Assembly (NCBI GenBank): GCA_020344715.1
Contig: CP070828.1
Location: 972,507 to 979,117 of the forward strand
DNA from: Candidatus Bathyarchaeota archaeon
GTDB lineage: Archaea > Thermoproteota > Bathyarchaeia > Bathyarchaeales > Bathyarchaeaceae
DNA length: 6,611 bases
Direction: 5' to 3'
Within the stretch, counting starts at the first letter, position 1; each line of letters opens with the position of its first letter. Shown in pieces: positions 1-5,148 of the stretch. Made by a program: the position numbers and the translations under genes. Below the pieces are notes generated by a model. The model was not told the DNA's origin. It was given only the letters and a program-made list of their open reading frames with translations, and did not search any database.

Positions 1-302
1 AGCAAATGGTTGCCGAATTCAAAAAGAGAAGAGAAATCATAGATTCAGGACTGAACAACATTAACGGCATAGCCTGCAAAAAACCACGAGGAGCCTTCTA
101 CGTGTTTCCAAACATAACTGGAACAGGAATGAATTGCCGCAAACTTTCAGACCATCTGCTTAACAGTGCTGGCGTAGCAGTTTTGCCCGGAACATCCTTC
201 GGACAATACGGAGAAGGATACCTGCGCCTGTCTTTTGCCAATTCAATTGAAAATATTCAGAAGGCTTTGAACCGCATATCTAAAGCCCTCGAGAACCCAT
301 GA
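1..302 (+). CDS. Class I/II PLP-dependent aminotransferase, C-terminal fragment
   Basis: The gene enters from the left edge. The frame is open upstream of the Met at base 6 (the preceding codon is Gln), so that Met is internal. About 99 codons are visible, ending at TGA 300-302. The fragment matches the C-terminal small domain of fold-type I aminotransferases of the aspartate/aromatic group: an EFKKRREII helix, the block PRGAFYVFPNI, then VAVLPGTSFGQYGEGYLRLSFANS. The Arg in LRLSFA (codon 225-227) is the residue that, in this family, binds the substrate alpha-carboxylate. The lysine that holds PLP and the rest of the large domain lie outside the window, so substrate preference (aspartate, aromatic, alanine or other) cannot be decided. 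It is a cytosolic amino-acid metabolism enzyme by family. No linked gene in the window clarifies its pathway, and the next gene begins about 150 bases on. Confidence 0.9.
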   Translation, partial: QMVAEFKKRREIIDSGLNNINGIACKKPRGAFYVFPNITGTGMNCRKLSDHLLNSAGVAVLPGTSFGQYGEGYLRLSFANSIENIQKALNRISKALENP

Positions 303-400
303 TTTTGCGCAACGTGTCATCTTCAAAAAAACAAGAATGCCGAAAATAGACTACGAAGACCAAGTGAAAGGAATCTAGAGACCAGCTTCTTGGTTCAACA

Positions 401-406
401 AGGAGG
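401..406 (+). other. Strong Shine-Dalgarno-like AGGAGG with no well-placed start
   Basis: AGGAGG is a perfect match to the anti-SD of archaeal 16S rRNA. The next start codon on this strand is ATG 423, 16 bases further on, which opens only a 19-codon frame (423-482) overlapping the start of the MoaD-like gene. No ATG, GTG or TTG lies at the usual 5-10 base spacing. It may be chance or a relic. The gap it sits in (303-466) otherwise holds a 13-codon frame at 337-378 (MPKIDYEDQVKGI) and no RNA gene or repeat that I can see. Confidence 0.25.
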
Positions 407-417
407 AACCGCAAGCC

Positions 418-425
418 TCTTTATG
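418..425 (+). promoter_or_regulatory. Weak TATA-like box upstream of the MoaD-like gene
   Basis: TCTTTATG is T/A-rich and lies about 45 bases before the preferred ATG at 467. Initiation about 26 bases downstream would leave a leader of roughly 20 bases containing AAGGG at 456-460, six bases before that ATG. The match to an archaeal TATA box is only fair. Read-through from the aminotransferase gene is the alternative. Confidence 0.25.
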
Positions 426-466
426 TCATACGTCTCAACAAACCATTCGAGATGCAAGGGACAAAT

Positions 467-757
467 ATGCCTGTCAATGTAAACGTCAAGCTACTGGGAG
501 TTTTTCGAGTTTTCTCAGGGAAAAACAGTGTTTCTCTGAAACTGAAAAAACCCACTGTGCGTGAAGCTGTGGAGAAAATCGCTGAGACTCTCTCAGTCGA
601 GTCCAAAAGGATGCTAATTGACCCTGAACTCAATGACCCACGTCCAAACGCGCTTATTCTCGTGAATGGCAAAGAAATCAGCGTGCTGAAAGGCCTAGAA
701 ACAGAAGTCAAAGAAGGCGACCAGATAATTCTGATTCCAGTATCACATGGCGGCTGA
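467..757 (+). CDS. MoaD/ThiS/SAMP-like ubiquitin-fold sulfur carrier or protein modifier
   Basis: A 96-residue protein of the MoaD/ThiS beta-grasp superfamily. It shows an opening strand VNVNVKLLGVFRVFSG, the helix VREAVEKIAETL, the NALILVNGKEI hairpin, the late block EVKEGDQIILIPV and the diagnostic C-terminal Gly-Gly (residues 95-96, after Ser-His). In this family an E1-like enzyme adenylates the terminal glycine. It then carries sulfur as a thiocarboxylate for molybdopterin or tRNA thiolation, or in archaea is conjugated to lysines as a SAMP. The sequence alone cannot separate these roles, and no E1-like gene, MoaE or Mo-cofactor gene is in view. An in-frame ATG at 452 would add five residues. 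I prefer 467 because AAGGG (456-460) sits six bases upstream and family members begin right at the first strand. The gene stands 51 bases before the M20 peptidase, which has its own TATA-like box. Confidence 0.85.
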   Translation: MPVNVNVKLLGVFRVFSGKNSVSLKLKKPTVREAVEKIAETLSVESKRMLIDPELNDPRPNALILVNGKEISVLKGLETEVKEGDQIILIPVSHGG

Positions 758-778
758 AGACGTTTCGCACAAAATCCC

Positions 779-789
779 TTAATAGTTTA
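779..789 (+). promoter_or_regulatory. TATA-like box for the M20 peptidase (leaderless)
   Basis: TTAATAGTTTA is centred about 25 bases before the ATG at 809. This is the usual distance from an archaeal TATA box to the transcription start, so the mRNA probably begins at or next to the start codon. No Shine-Dalgarno site precedes the ATG, which agrees with a leaderless transcript. Confidence 0.5.
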
Positions 790-808
790 CGTGTAGAGAA
801 TATCTTCC

Positions 809-2167
809 ATGCCACTTGAAGATGTTTACAGATACGTCGATGCCAACCAGCAAATGTTTGTTGATGATCTCGTTCGACTCGTCAAGCAGCCAAGCGTCTC
901 TGCTAGAGGAGAAGGAATCATCGAATGCGCAAGAATTGTAGAGGAAATGATGCGAAATGTCGGATTCTCCACTTTTACAATTCCTGTGGCTCAAGGGAAT
1001 CCAGTCGTGTACGGGGAAATCAAATCGAAATCTTCGCAAAAGACACTGTTGTTCTACAACCATTACGATGTTCAACCTCCTGAACCTTTGGAAGAATGGA
1101 CGTACGATCCGTACAGCGGCGAAATACGGAATGGAAAAATCTACGGTCGAGGCGTCTCTGACAATAAGGGAAACATTGTTTCAAGGTTGAAAGCCATTCA
1201 AGCTCTCTTGGAAACTACGGCTGATGTTCCAGTTAACATTAAATTTGTGGCTGAAGGGGAGGAAGAAATCGGTAGCCCTCACTTAGCCCCGGTCGTCCAG
1301 AAGCATAAAAAACTCTTTTCGGCTGATGCAGCAATTTGGGAGTTCGGTGGAACGGATCGCGAAGGGCGTCCAATAATATACTTAGGACTGAAAGGTGTTC
1401 TCTCTGTTGAGCTCAGAGCGAAAGCGGCAGCTAGAGATGTGCATTCGGCGAATGCTCCTTTGGTTCCCAATCCTGCGTGGCGCCTGGTTTGGGCCCTCAA
1501 CAGCATAAAAAATGAAAAGGATGAGATTCTGATCGACGGCTTTCAAGACAATGTTGAATCTCCCTTAGACGAAGAAATGGAGTATGTTCAGAAGATTCCT
1601 TTCGAAGAGGAAGAGGAAAAGCAAGATCTAGGATTGAGTGAATTTCTGCACAGCGTATCAGGATTAGAAGCTCTGAAAGCATTGCTATACCGTCCCACTT
1701 GCACAATAAACGGCTTTTTGGCAGGATATACTGACAAGGGATCGAAAACCGTTCTGCCAAGAAAGGCGATGGTGAAACTCGACTTCCGTCTGGTTCCACG
1801 TCAAGAGGCCGATAACATCCTCAAGAAGCTCAAGGAACATCTAAAACATCATAGTTTCAATGACATTGAAGTAATTGAGCACGGCTCGACAGAGCCTGTG
1901 AAGACGCCCATCGATAACAGCTTTGTTCAGACCGTGATCAAGACTGCCAAAAGAGTATATGATAAACAACCTGTTGTCTACCCTACTAGCGCTGGGTCTG
2001 GACCTATGCATCTGTTTCGAAACTGGCTTGGCTATCCCGTAGTCTCAGTTGGCTGTGCGCACCCTGAATCTCACGGTCATGCACCCAATGAGAATCTGAC
2101 TGTGGAAGGATTCGTCAAAGGAACGAAGTTCATAGCTGCTATTCTATATGACTTCGGTGTCTCCTGA
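809..2167 (+). CDS. M20 family metallopeptidase (dipeptidase/carboxypeptidase/deacylase type)
   Basis: A complete 452-residue di-zinc hydrolase of the M20/ArgE/DapE/CPG2/CNDP family, of normal length and with no signal peptide, so cytosolic. Expected active-site residues, assigned by motif, are all present: His85 and Asp87 in YNHYDVQP; bridging Asp118 in GRGVSDNKG; catalytic Glu152 and metal ligand Glu153 in EGEEEIGS; Glu178 in IWEFGG, where the last-but-one ligand is Asp in carnosinases and Glu in CPG2; and His424 in SHGHAPNE. His212 in RDVHSAN matches the dimerisation-domain histidine that completes the neighbouring active site in this family. SAGSGPM (395-400) is the substrate-carboxylate loop region. 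An acidic run, FEEEEEKQD (265-273), lies in the lid/dimerisation domain. The likely role is hydrolysis of dipeptides or N-acyl amino acids; the exact substrate cannot be read from the sequence. It converges with the CooC-like gene, with 26 bases between their stops. Confidence 0.92.
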   Translation: MPLEDVYRYVDANQQMFVDDLVRLVKQPSVSARGEGIIECARIVEEMMRNVGFSTFTIPVAQGNPVVYGEIKSKSSQKTLLFYNHYDVQPPEPLEEWTYDPYSGEIRNGKIYGRGVSDNKGNIVSRLKAIQALLETTADVPVNIKFVAEGEEEIGSPHLAPVVQKHKKLFSADAAIWEFGGTDREGRPIIYLGLKGVLSVELRAKAAARDVHSANAPLVPNPAWRLVWALNSIKNEKDEILIDGFQDNVESPLDEEMEYVQKIPFEEEEEKQDLGLSEFLHSVSGLEALKALLYRPTCTINGFLAGYTDKGSKTVLPRKAMVKLDFRLVPRQEADNILKKLKEHLKHHSFNDIEVIEHGSTEPVKTPIDNSFVQTVIKTAKRVYDKQPVVYPTSAGSGPMHLFRNWLGYPVVSVGCAHPESHGHAPNENLTVEGFVKGTKFIAAILYDFGVS

Positions 2168-2172
2168 GGGGT

Positions 2173-2182
2173 CTTTCGAAAG
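2173..2182. repeat. Perfect 10-bp palindrome CTTTCGAAAG in a convergent gap
   Basis: The palindrome lies between the stop codons of the M20 peptidase and the CooC-like gene. It has no loop and no T-run follows on either strand, so it is a poor terminator candidate. TCGAAAGCAG (2177-2186) recurs at 2231-2240 inside the CooC-like gene. A chance origin is quite possible. Confidence 0.2.
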
Positions 2183-2193
2183 CAGTCAACTCA

Positions 2194-2997
2194 TCATATG
2201 TGCAGTGATTTGAAAGCTTCTTTCATTGACTCGAAAGCAGAAGAAGCCGTTATGTTCAACATGCTCTGATTCATCAAGCTTCTTCTTGCGATCTCTTGGT
2301 CTGTAGGGATAAATCCAATCACTTCCAAGTCGTAGTTCGTCCGGGCTACTTCCCGTATTAGTTGCTGACTTTTCAAATCGTCTACACGGTTGCAAATCCC
2401 GTAGACTTTTCCAAATTTTGAATGTTTCTTGTTTATTTCATTCTCAATATCCTTCGCAGTGTCAAGGCTCATTCTTGAACCGTCAAGAACCGTGAAAACG
2501 TAGTCTATGCCGCTTTCATCTGCGATTCTGTCCAGTATCTTGCGGGGAAAGATTTCGGTTCCGGGATCACAATCTGTGACAATGTGCGCGTAGGGTTTTT
2601 TGTAGCTTTTGAGAATTTTGGAAACTGCGTGTTCCGCCCAGTAAAAAACTGGACAATAGCAGTCGATGTCGCTTGAAGGTTTCCCTAGCGTTAACAAATC
2701 TGTTTTCTCGCCCTCAACTATGACATCGCTCATCACTCGAGAATAGAAGTATTCAATGTCTGACACGTCAACCGGTTTTCTGGGTTCTAGCTCGAGCTTC
2801 TTTTCCTTGTGAATATGATCAACAACATTTCCTATCGTTTTCGTTAATGGTAGCCCTAGGAGCTTGTTGAGGTGCGCATCGGGATCCATGTCAAAGGCCA
2901 GAGTTACGTCGTCCTTTTCAGCGAAATATTTCACACTCAACGCTGCAAGGGTTGTTTTGCCAGTTCCGCCTTTTCCTGAGAACGCAATAATTGTCAT
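2194..2997 (-). CDS. cooC: CooC-type P-loop ATPase (CO dehydrogenase nickel-insertion factor family)
   Basis: A 267-residue MinD/ParA-superfamily ATPase. The N-terminus carries the deviant Walker A GKGGTGKTT, with signature Lys9 and Lys14. Next comes FDMDPDAHLNKLLG (35-48), close to the VDGDPD..LG block of CooC. A Cys-Tyr-Cys pair (Cys113, Cys115) follows; in CooC the equivalent CxC lies at the dimer interface and binds the metal. The Walker B region is IVTDCDPGTEIF (139-150), and CNRVDD (202-207) is the base-recognition Asn-Lys/Arg motif. CooC proteins are soluble and use ATP-driven dimerisation to help load nickel into CO dehydrogenase or CODH/acetyl-CoA synthase. The Glu-His usual after the Walker B glycine is Glu-Ile here. 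No CODH gene is in the window, so the client is unknown and another metalloenzyme is possible. I chose the ATG at 2997: the frame can extend to 3093, but those residues are unlike the family, and a TATA-like box lies 28 bases before 2997. Confidence 0.85.
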   Translation of the reverse strand: MTIIAFSGKGGTGKTTLAALSVKYFAEKDDVTLAFDMDPDAHLNKLLGLPLTKTIGNVVDHIHKEKKLELEPRKPVDVSDIEYFYSRVMSDVIVEGEKTDLLTLGKPSSDIDCYCPVFYWAEHAVSKILKSYKKPYAHIVTDCDPGTEIFPRKILDRIADESGIDYVFTVLDGSRMSLDTAKDIENEINKKHSKFGKVYGICNRVDDLKSQQLIREVARTNYDLEVIGFIPTDQEIARRSLMNQSMLNITASSAFESMKEAFKSLHI

Positions 2998-3020
2998 ACA
3001 TGCAACCATATTAGACGTAA

Positions 3021-3030
3021 CTAAAAAGAT
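3021..3030 (-). promoter_or_regulatory. TATA-like box for the CooC-type gene (leaderless)
   Basis: Read on the minus strand this is ATCTTTTTAG, centred about 28 bases before the ATG at 2997. There is no good Shine-Dalgarno between them. The spacing predicts a transcript that starts at about the ATG. It also argues against the 32-residue N-terminal extension, whose start would lie upstream of the promoter. Confidence 0.5.
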
Positions 3031-3080
3031 TGCGGTGATTTCAAGTTGAAAATCAAGTCTGCATCTACATCGCTGAGCAT

Positions 3081-3090
3081 TTAACTTATA
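3081..3090 (+). promoter_or_regulatory. TATA-like box for the MFS transporter gene
   Basis: TTAACTTATA has the form of an archaeal TATA box. Initiation about 26 bases downstream (near 3113) would give a leader of about 50 bases ahead of the TTG at 3162, with GGTG at 3151-3154 as ribosome binding site. The box overlaps the left end of the palindrome at 3089-3108. Confidence 0.45.
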
Positions 3091-3108
3091 CACGAGTGCA
3101 CTCTTGTA
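3089..3108. promoter_or_regulatory. 20-bp near-perfect palindrome, candidate operator of the MFS gene
   Basis: The sequence TACAC-GAGTGCACTC-TTGTA pairs at 9 of 10 positions around the centre 3098/3099; the only mismatch is 3093 with 3104. The inner ten bases are a perfect palindrome. It begins in the last two bases of the TATA-like box and ends before the expected start site. In archaea, repressors bound at this position block TBP/TFB or polymerase recruitment. The binding protein is unknown. The CooC-type gene's own TATA box lies about 60 bases away, so control of the MFS gene is the simpler reading. Confidence 0.5.
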
Positions 3109-3150
3109 CCTACTATCATTGGGTCAAGGTCATTGAAGTCTCGGGTTGTT

Positions 3151-3154
3151 GGTG
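3151..3154 (+). promoter_or_regulatory. Ribosome binding site supporting the TTG start of the MFS gene
   Basis: GGTG lies seven bases before the TTG at 3162, and an in-frame TGA at 3156-3158 rules out any start further upstream. The next in-frame Met codon is at 3204, inside the first membrane segment. TTG 3162 is therefore the best start. Confidence 0.5.
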
Positions 3155-3161
3155 CTGAGAA

Positions 3162-4334
3162 TTGGAAATCGAGCGGGACAATTATCGATGGAAAATACTA
3201 GCAATGTCATACATGTGTATGGTTGCTTTTGCCTTGGTTTTCCAGTCAATTCCTCCAGTTCTCACGTTAATTCGAGAAGAGCTGAACATCACTCATGCCC
3301 AAGCAGGTCTGCTCATGAGTCTATTCGCTCTGCCAGGCATATTCGTAGCTATACCTGGAGGAGTAGTTTCAGATCGCTTTGGCATGAAAAAAGTGGGAGT
3401 ATCATCGTTGATTTTGATGATCTTCGGCACGTTGATTGTAGGAATAAGCAGGAGCTTTCTTTCGATATGCCTCGGCAGATTAATCTCAGGCATGGGTGGC
3501 CTGACTTTAGCCGTCGTCTTACCTCAATTGCTATCTCAATGGTTCCGAGATCGAGAACTTGGACTTGGAATGGGCGTATTCAACACCGCCATGCCGCTAA
3601 GCACGATAACAAGTCTAAACGTCTTTGGCATCATAGCCAGCAGTCTTGGCTGGTCATCTCCCGTCTTTCTGACCACGGCAGTTAGCGTCCTAGCGTTTCT
3701 CGCATTTCTTTGGCTTTTCAAAGAACCAAGAGCAGATAAAATGCGAAGTGGAGGACAGCTGTCTTCAGATATTGCTATCATAGGAGTTTCAATGTGGATT
3801 GTAGGCTTTACTTGGATGTGGTTCAACGCTGCACTCATCTCCTTTTTGACTTTCGCACCCGATTTCTTTGCGTCAGAAGGCTATGAAATTGGTTTGGCTG
3901 GCTTCATGTCAAGTATAGTGATGATGGGCTCCCTATTTCTAAGCCCCATCATAGGTTACTTCGTTTACAAATTCGGAAAGGAAGAAATGTTCATAGTTCT
4001 TGGAGGCGTAACGCTAGCTCTGCTGTTCATTCTTATCCCATCGACGCCCTTTGATCTTGCCTTACTTGCACTAATAGGAATTTCTGCAGCATTTGTGCCT
4101 GCTTCAATCTTTTCCCTGCCTTCCAAGTTGACGAGACCTCAGAATCTTGGTCTAAGCTTCGGAATTCTCACGGCATGCTTGAACATTGGAGTTCTAGCTG
4201 GACCTTACCTAACAGGACTAGCAAAGGATCTCACGGGAGGATACACGGCAAGTCTTTACATTATGTCAGTTTTCGCTTTAATCCAAAGTGCCACTATTGC
4301 GCTTCTTCGCCTGTCTAAGGCTCGGAAAAATTGA
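3162..4334 (+). CDS. Major facilitator superfamily (MFS) transporter
   Basis: A 390-residue integral membrane protein with about 12 hydrophobic segments, roughly at residues 12-32, 47-66, 78-95, 100-123, 135-160, 165-186, 204-230, 244-270, 275-293, 298-318, 330-352 and 362-384. The loop between segments 2 and 3 carries MFS motif A, GGVVSDRFGMKKVG (66-79). A hydrophilic stretch (187-202) separates the two six-helix halves. The N-terminal pattern IPPVLTLIREELNITHAQAGLL resembles the CynX/NarK-like anion and organic-acid branch, but the substrate cannot be assigned. It starts with TTG, about 20 residues shorter than typical family members. It is transcribed alone, divergent from the CooC-type gene. 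Its promoter carries a 20-bp palindrome, so expression is probably switched by a ligand-responsive repressor, as suits a substrate-specific transporter. Confidence 0.9.
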   Translation: MEIERDNYRWKILAMSYMCMVAFALVFQSIPPVLTLIREELNITHAQAGLLMSLFALPGIFVAIPGGVVSDRFGMKKVGVSSLILMIFGTLIVGISRSFLSICLGRLISGMGGLTLAVVLPQLLSQWFRDRELGLGMGVFNTAMPLSTITSLNVFGIIASSLGWSSPVFLTTAVSVLAFLAFLWLFKEPRADKMRSGGQLSSDIAIIGVSMWIVGFTWMWFNAALISFLTFAPDFFASEGYEIGLAGFMSSIVMMGSLFLSPIIGYFVYKFGKEEMFIVLGGVTLALLFILIPSTPFDLALLALIGISAAFVPASIFSLPSKLTRPQNLGLSFGILTACLNIGVLAGPYLTGLAKDLTGGYTASLYIMSVFALIQSATIALLRLSKARKN

Positions 4335-4436
4335 ATGATCAAACGTGAGATTTTCGGACTTGAACAAGTTTCGTATGTTAGAGAAGCTCAAATGATTCCA
4401 ATGCGCAAGTTTGAAATGGAGTTTTCTAGATGTTGA
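4335..4436 (+). CDS. Possible 33-codon small ORF abutting the MFS gene
   Basis: The ATG immediately follows the TGA of the MFS gene and the frame runs 33 codons to TGA 4434-4436. The product starts MIKREIFGLEQVSYVREAQ and is charged and mixed in character, with no membrane segment. It has no Shine-Dalgarno of its own; translation would depend on termination-reinitiation from the transporter. I recognise no family. It could equally be non-coding sequence in the gap between the convergent MFS and regulator genes. Confidence 0.2.
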   Translation: MIKREIFGLEQVSYVREAQMIPMRKFEMEFSRC

Positions 4437-4469
4437 ACAGATCTGTGAGGAAGTGGCTATCAGAATAAT

Positions 4470-4491
4470 CCTTTTGGCTTCTCAACCAAGG
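4470..4491. terminator. Weak inverted repeat between convergent genes
   Basis: CCTTTTGG and CCAAGG are separated by eight bases and can pair with a two-base bulge. The element sits just past the stop of the regulator gene (4496) and downstream of the MFS gene. No clear T-run follows, so a terminator role is a guess. Confidence 0.2.
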
Positions 4492-4495
4492 AAGT

Positions 4496-4996
4496 TCAGG
4501 TTTCGACAAGCTCTTCTCTTATCCACCAGGCTTTTCGTTTCTCCATCTTCTCGCCTGCGTAATATTCAACTATGGCTTTTCCAAGCTGTTTCTTTGATCG
4601 CTTCTGTATCTTCCGAAGTCGATTGAGTACATGCCACCTGTTGGTTCCGAGCAGTTCAGCCAACTCTGGAGTTGTGGCCCCTTTGTGACTGATCAAGAAA
4701 TCTACGATTTTGTGATCCATTTCGTCAATGCAGAATACGTGGGGGTTGACTTTTCCCTCCTCGTATGTGAAAACTTCCAGTTCTGTCAAATGTTTCCTAA
4801 TTTCAGAAACGTCAGTTTCAACTTTACGGATCCTCTGCTCGAACTCCAAGATTCTGTCTGGACGAGGAGTCTGCTGCAGTTTTTCAAGAATGGCAGATCG
4901 AAGGAATTCACTTCTTTCTCCTTCAGGAACACGTAAAACCAGCTCATTGTAGACCTCTTCTGGAATCTTGGCGGAAACCATCTTGAACTTGCTCAT
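4496..4996 (-). CDS. Ribbon-helix-helix plus winged-helix transcriptional regulator
   Basis: A 166-residue DNA-binding protein in three parts. Residues 1-42 are a ribbon-helix-helix (CopG/Arc-like) domain: the strand FKMVSAKIP, helix EEVYNELVLRV, a turn with Gly-Glu-Arg-Ser, and helix EFLRSAILEKL. Residues 46-76 form a heptad-like, charged coiled coil (DRILEFEQRIRKVETDVSEI). Residues 88-165 look like a winged helix-turn-helix: MDHKIVDFLISHKG, then TTPELAELLGTNRWHVLNRLRKIQK as the helix-turn-helix, then a basic wing (KRKAWWIREELV). The RHH part should dimerise and bind short repeated operators; the wHTH could bind DNA or a partner. The gene is divergent from the FBP aldolase/phosphatase, with 157 bases between starts, which suggests autoregulation, control of that gene, or both. 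The start is well supported by GGAGG seven bases upstream. Confidence 0.82.
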   Translation of the reverse strand: MSKFKMVSAKIPEEVYNELVLRVPEGERSEFLRSAILEKLQQTPRPDRILEFEQRIRKVETDVSEIRKHLTELEVFTYEEGKVNPHVFCIDEMDHKIVDFLISHKGATTPELAELLGTNRWHVLNRLRKIQKRSKKQLGKAIVEYYAGEKMEKRKAWWIREELVET

Positions 4997-5003
4997 TTTG
5001 CTG

Positions 5004-5008
5004 CCTCC
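5004..5008 (-). promoter_or_regulatory. Strong Shine-Dalgarno site of the RHH-wHTH regulator
   Basis: On the minus strand the sequence reads GGAGG, with seven bases to the ATG at 4996. It fixes the start of the regulator and implies a leadered mRNA, unlike the leaderless CooC-type and M20 genes. Confidence 0.65.
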
Positions 5009-5030
5009 GATATTTATTCTAGCCTGAAAG

Positions 5031-5039
5031 GTAAAAGCG
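5031..5039 (-). promoter_or_regulatory. TATA-like box for the RHH-wHTH regulator
   Basis: The minus strand reads CGCTTTTAC, centred near 5035. A start site about 26 bases on, near 5009, falls just ahead of the GGAGG ribosome site, giving a leader of about 13 bases. CCCTTAATG at 5048-5056 (minus strand) is a second candidate and would give a leader of about 30 bases. Confidence 0.4.
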
Positions 5040-5062
5040 TTAGCTGCCCATTAAGGGTCAAC

Positions 5063-5072
5063 CGCACGTGCG
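5063..5072. promoter_or_regulatory. Perfect 10-bp palindrome CGCACGTGCG, candidate regulator site
   Basis: The palindrome lies between the promoters of the RHH-wHTH regulator and the FBP aldolase/phosphatase, 22 bases upstream of the latter's TATA-like box. It is G+C-rich amid A+T-rich sequence. Its right half belongs to ACGTGCGT (5066-5073), which is matched as ACGTGTGT at 5108-5115, on the other side of the TATA box. The pair could be operator copies, although no binding evidence exists. Confidence 0.35.
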
Positions 5073-5093
5073 TGATTTCTATGATAAAGAGAA

Positions 5094-5103
5094 ACCTTTT
5101 AAG
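5094..5103 (+). promoter_or_regulatory. TATA box and BRE of the FBP aldolase/phosphatase gene
   Basis: ACCTTTTAAG is preceded by the purine-rich AAAGAGAAA, a good TFB-recognition element. Transcription would start near 5125. That gives a leader of about 29 bases containing GGTGG at 5144-5148, five bases before the ATG at 5154. Confidence 0.55.
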
Positions 5104-5143
5104 AAGAACGTGTGTATCTAGCCATCAAAATTCAGGTTTGTGT

Positions 5144-5148
5144 GGTGG
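5144..5148 (+). promoter_or_regulatory. Ribosome binding site deciding the FBP aldolase/phosphatase start
   Basis: GGTGG lies five bases before ATG 5154. An upstream in-frame GTG at 5112 would add 14 residues that family members lack, and it sits upstream of the expected transcription start. Confidence 0.55.

Noticed and set aside
337..378. MPKIDYEDQVKGI frame continuing past TAG 376-378 as a pyrrolysine protein
   Set aside because: The read-through frame soon becomes Cys/Gln/Arg-rich and overlaps the MoaD-like gene out of frame, with no family resemblance.
421..711. 96-codon minus-strand frame across the MoaD-like gene
   Set aside because: It is a low-complexity Ser/Phe/Thr translation antisense to a convincing beta-grasp protein.
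2177..2240. Direct repeat TCGAAAGCAG (2177-2186 and 2231-2240)
   Set aside because: It has only two ten-base copies, one of them inside the CooC-type coding sequence, and no sign of a mobile element or attachment site.
2998..3093. 32-residue N-terminal extension of the CooC-type protein
   Set aside because: The extra residues are unlike CooC proteins, whose Walker A starts within about the first ten residues. The extension would also start upstream of the gene's own TATA-like box.
3146..3685. 179-codon frame overlapping the start of the MFS gene
   Set aside because: It is rich in Ser, Arg and His with no domain pattern, and it overlaps the clear membrane-protein frame on the same strand.
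4411..4626. 71-codon plus-strand frame overlapping the regulator gene
   Set aside because: It lies mostly antisense to the well-supported RHH-wHTH coding region, has no ribosome site and shows no recognisable domain.
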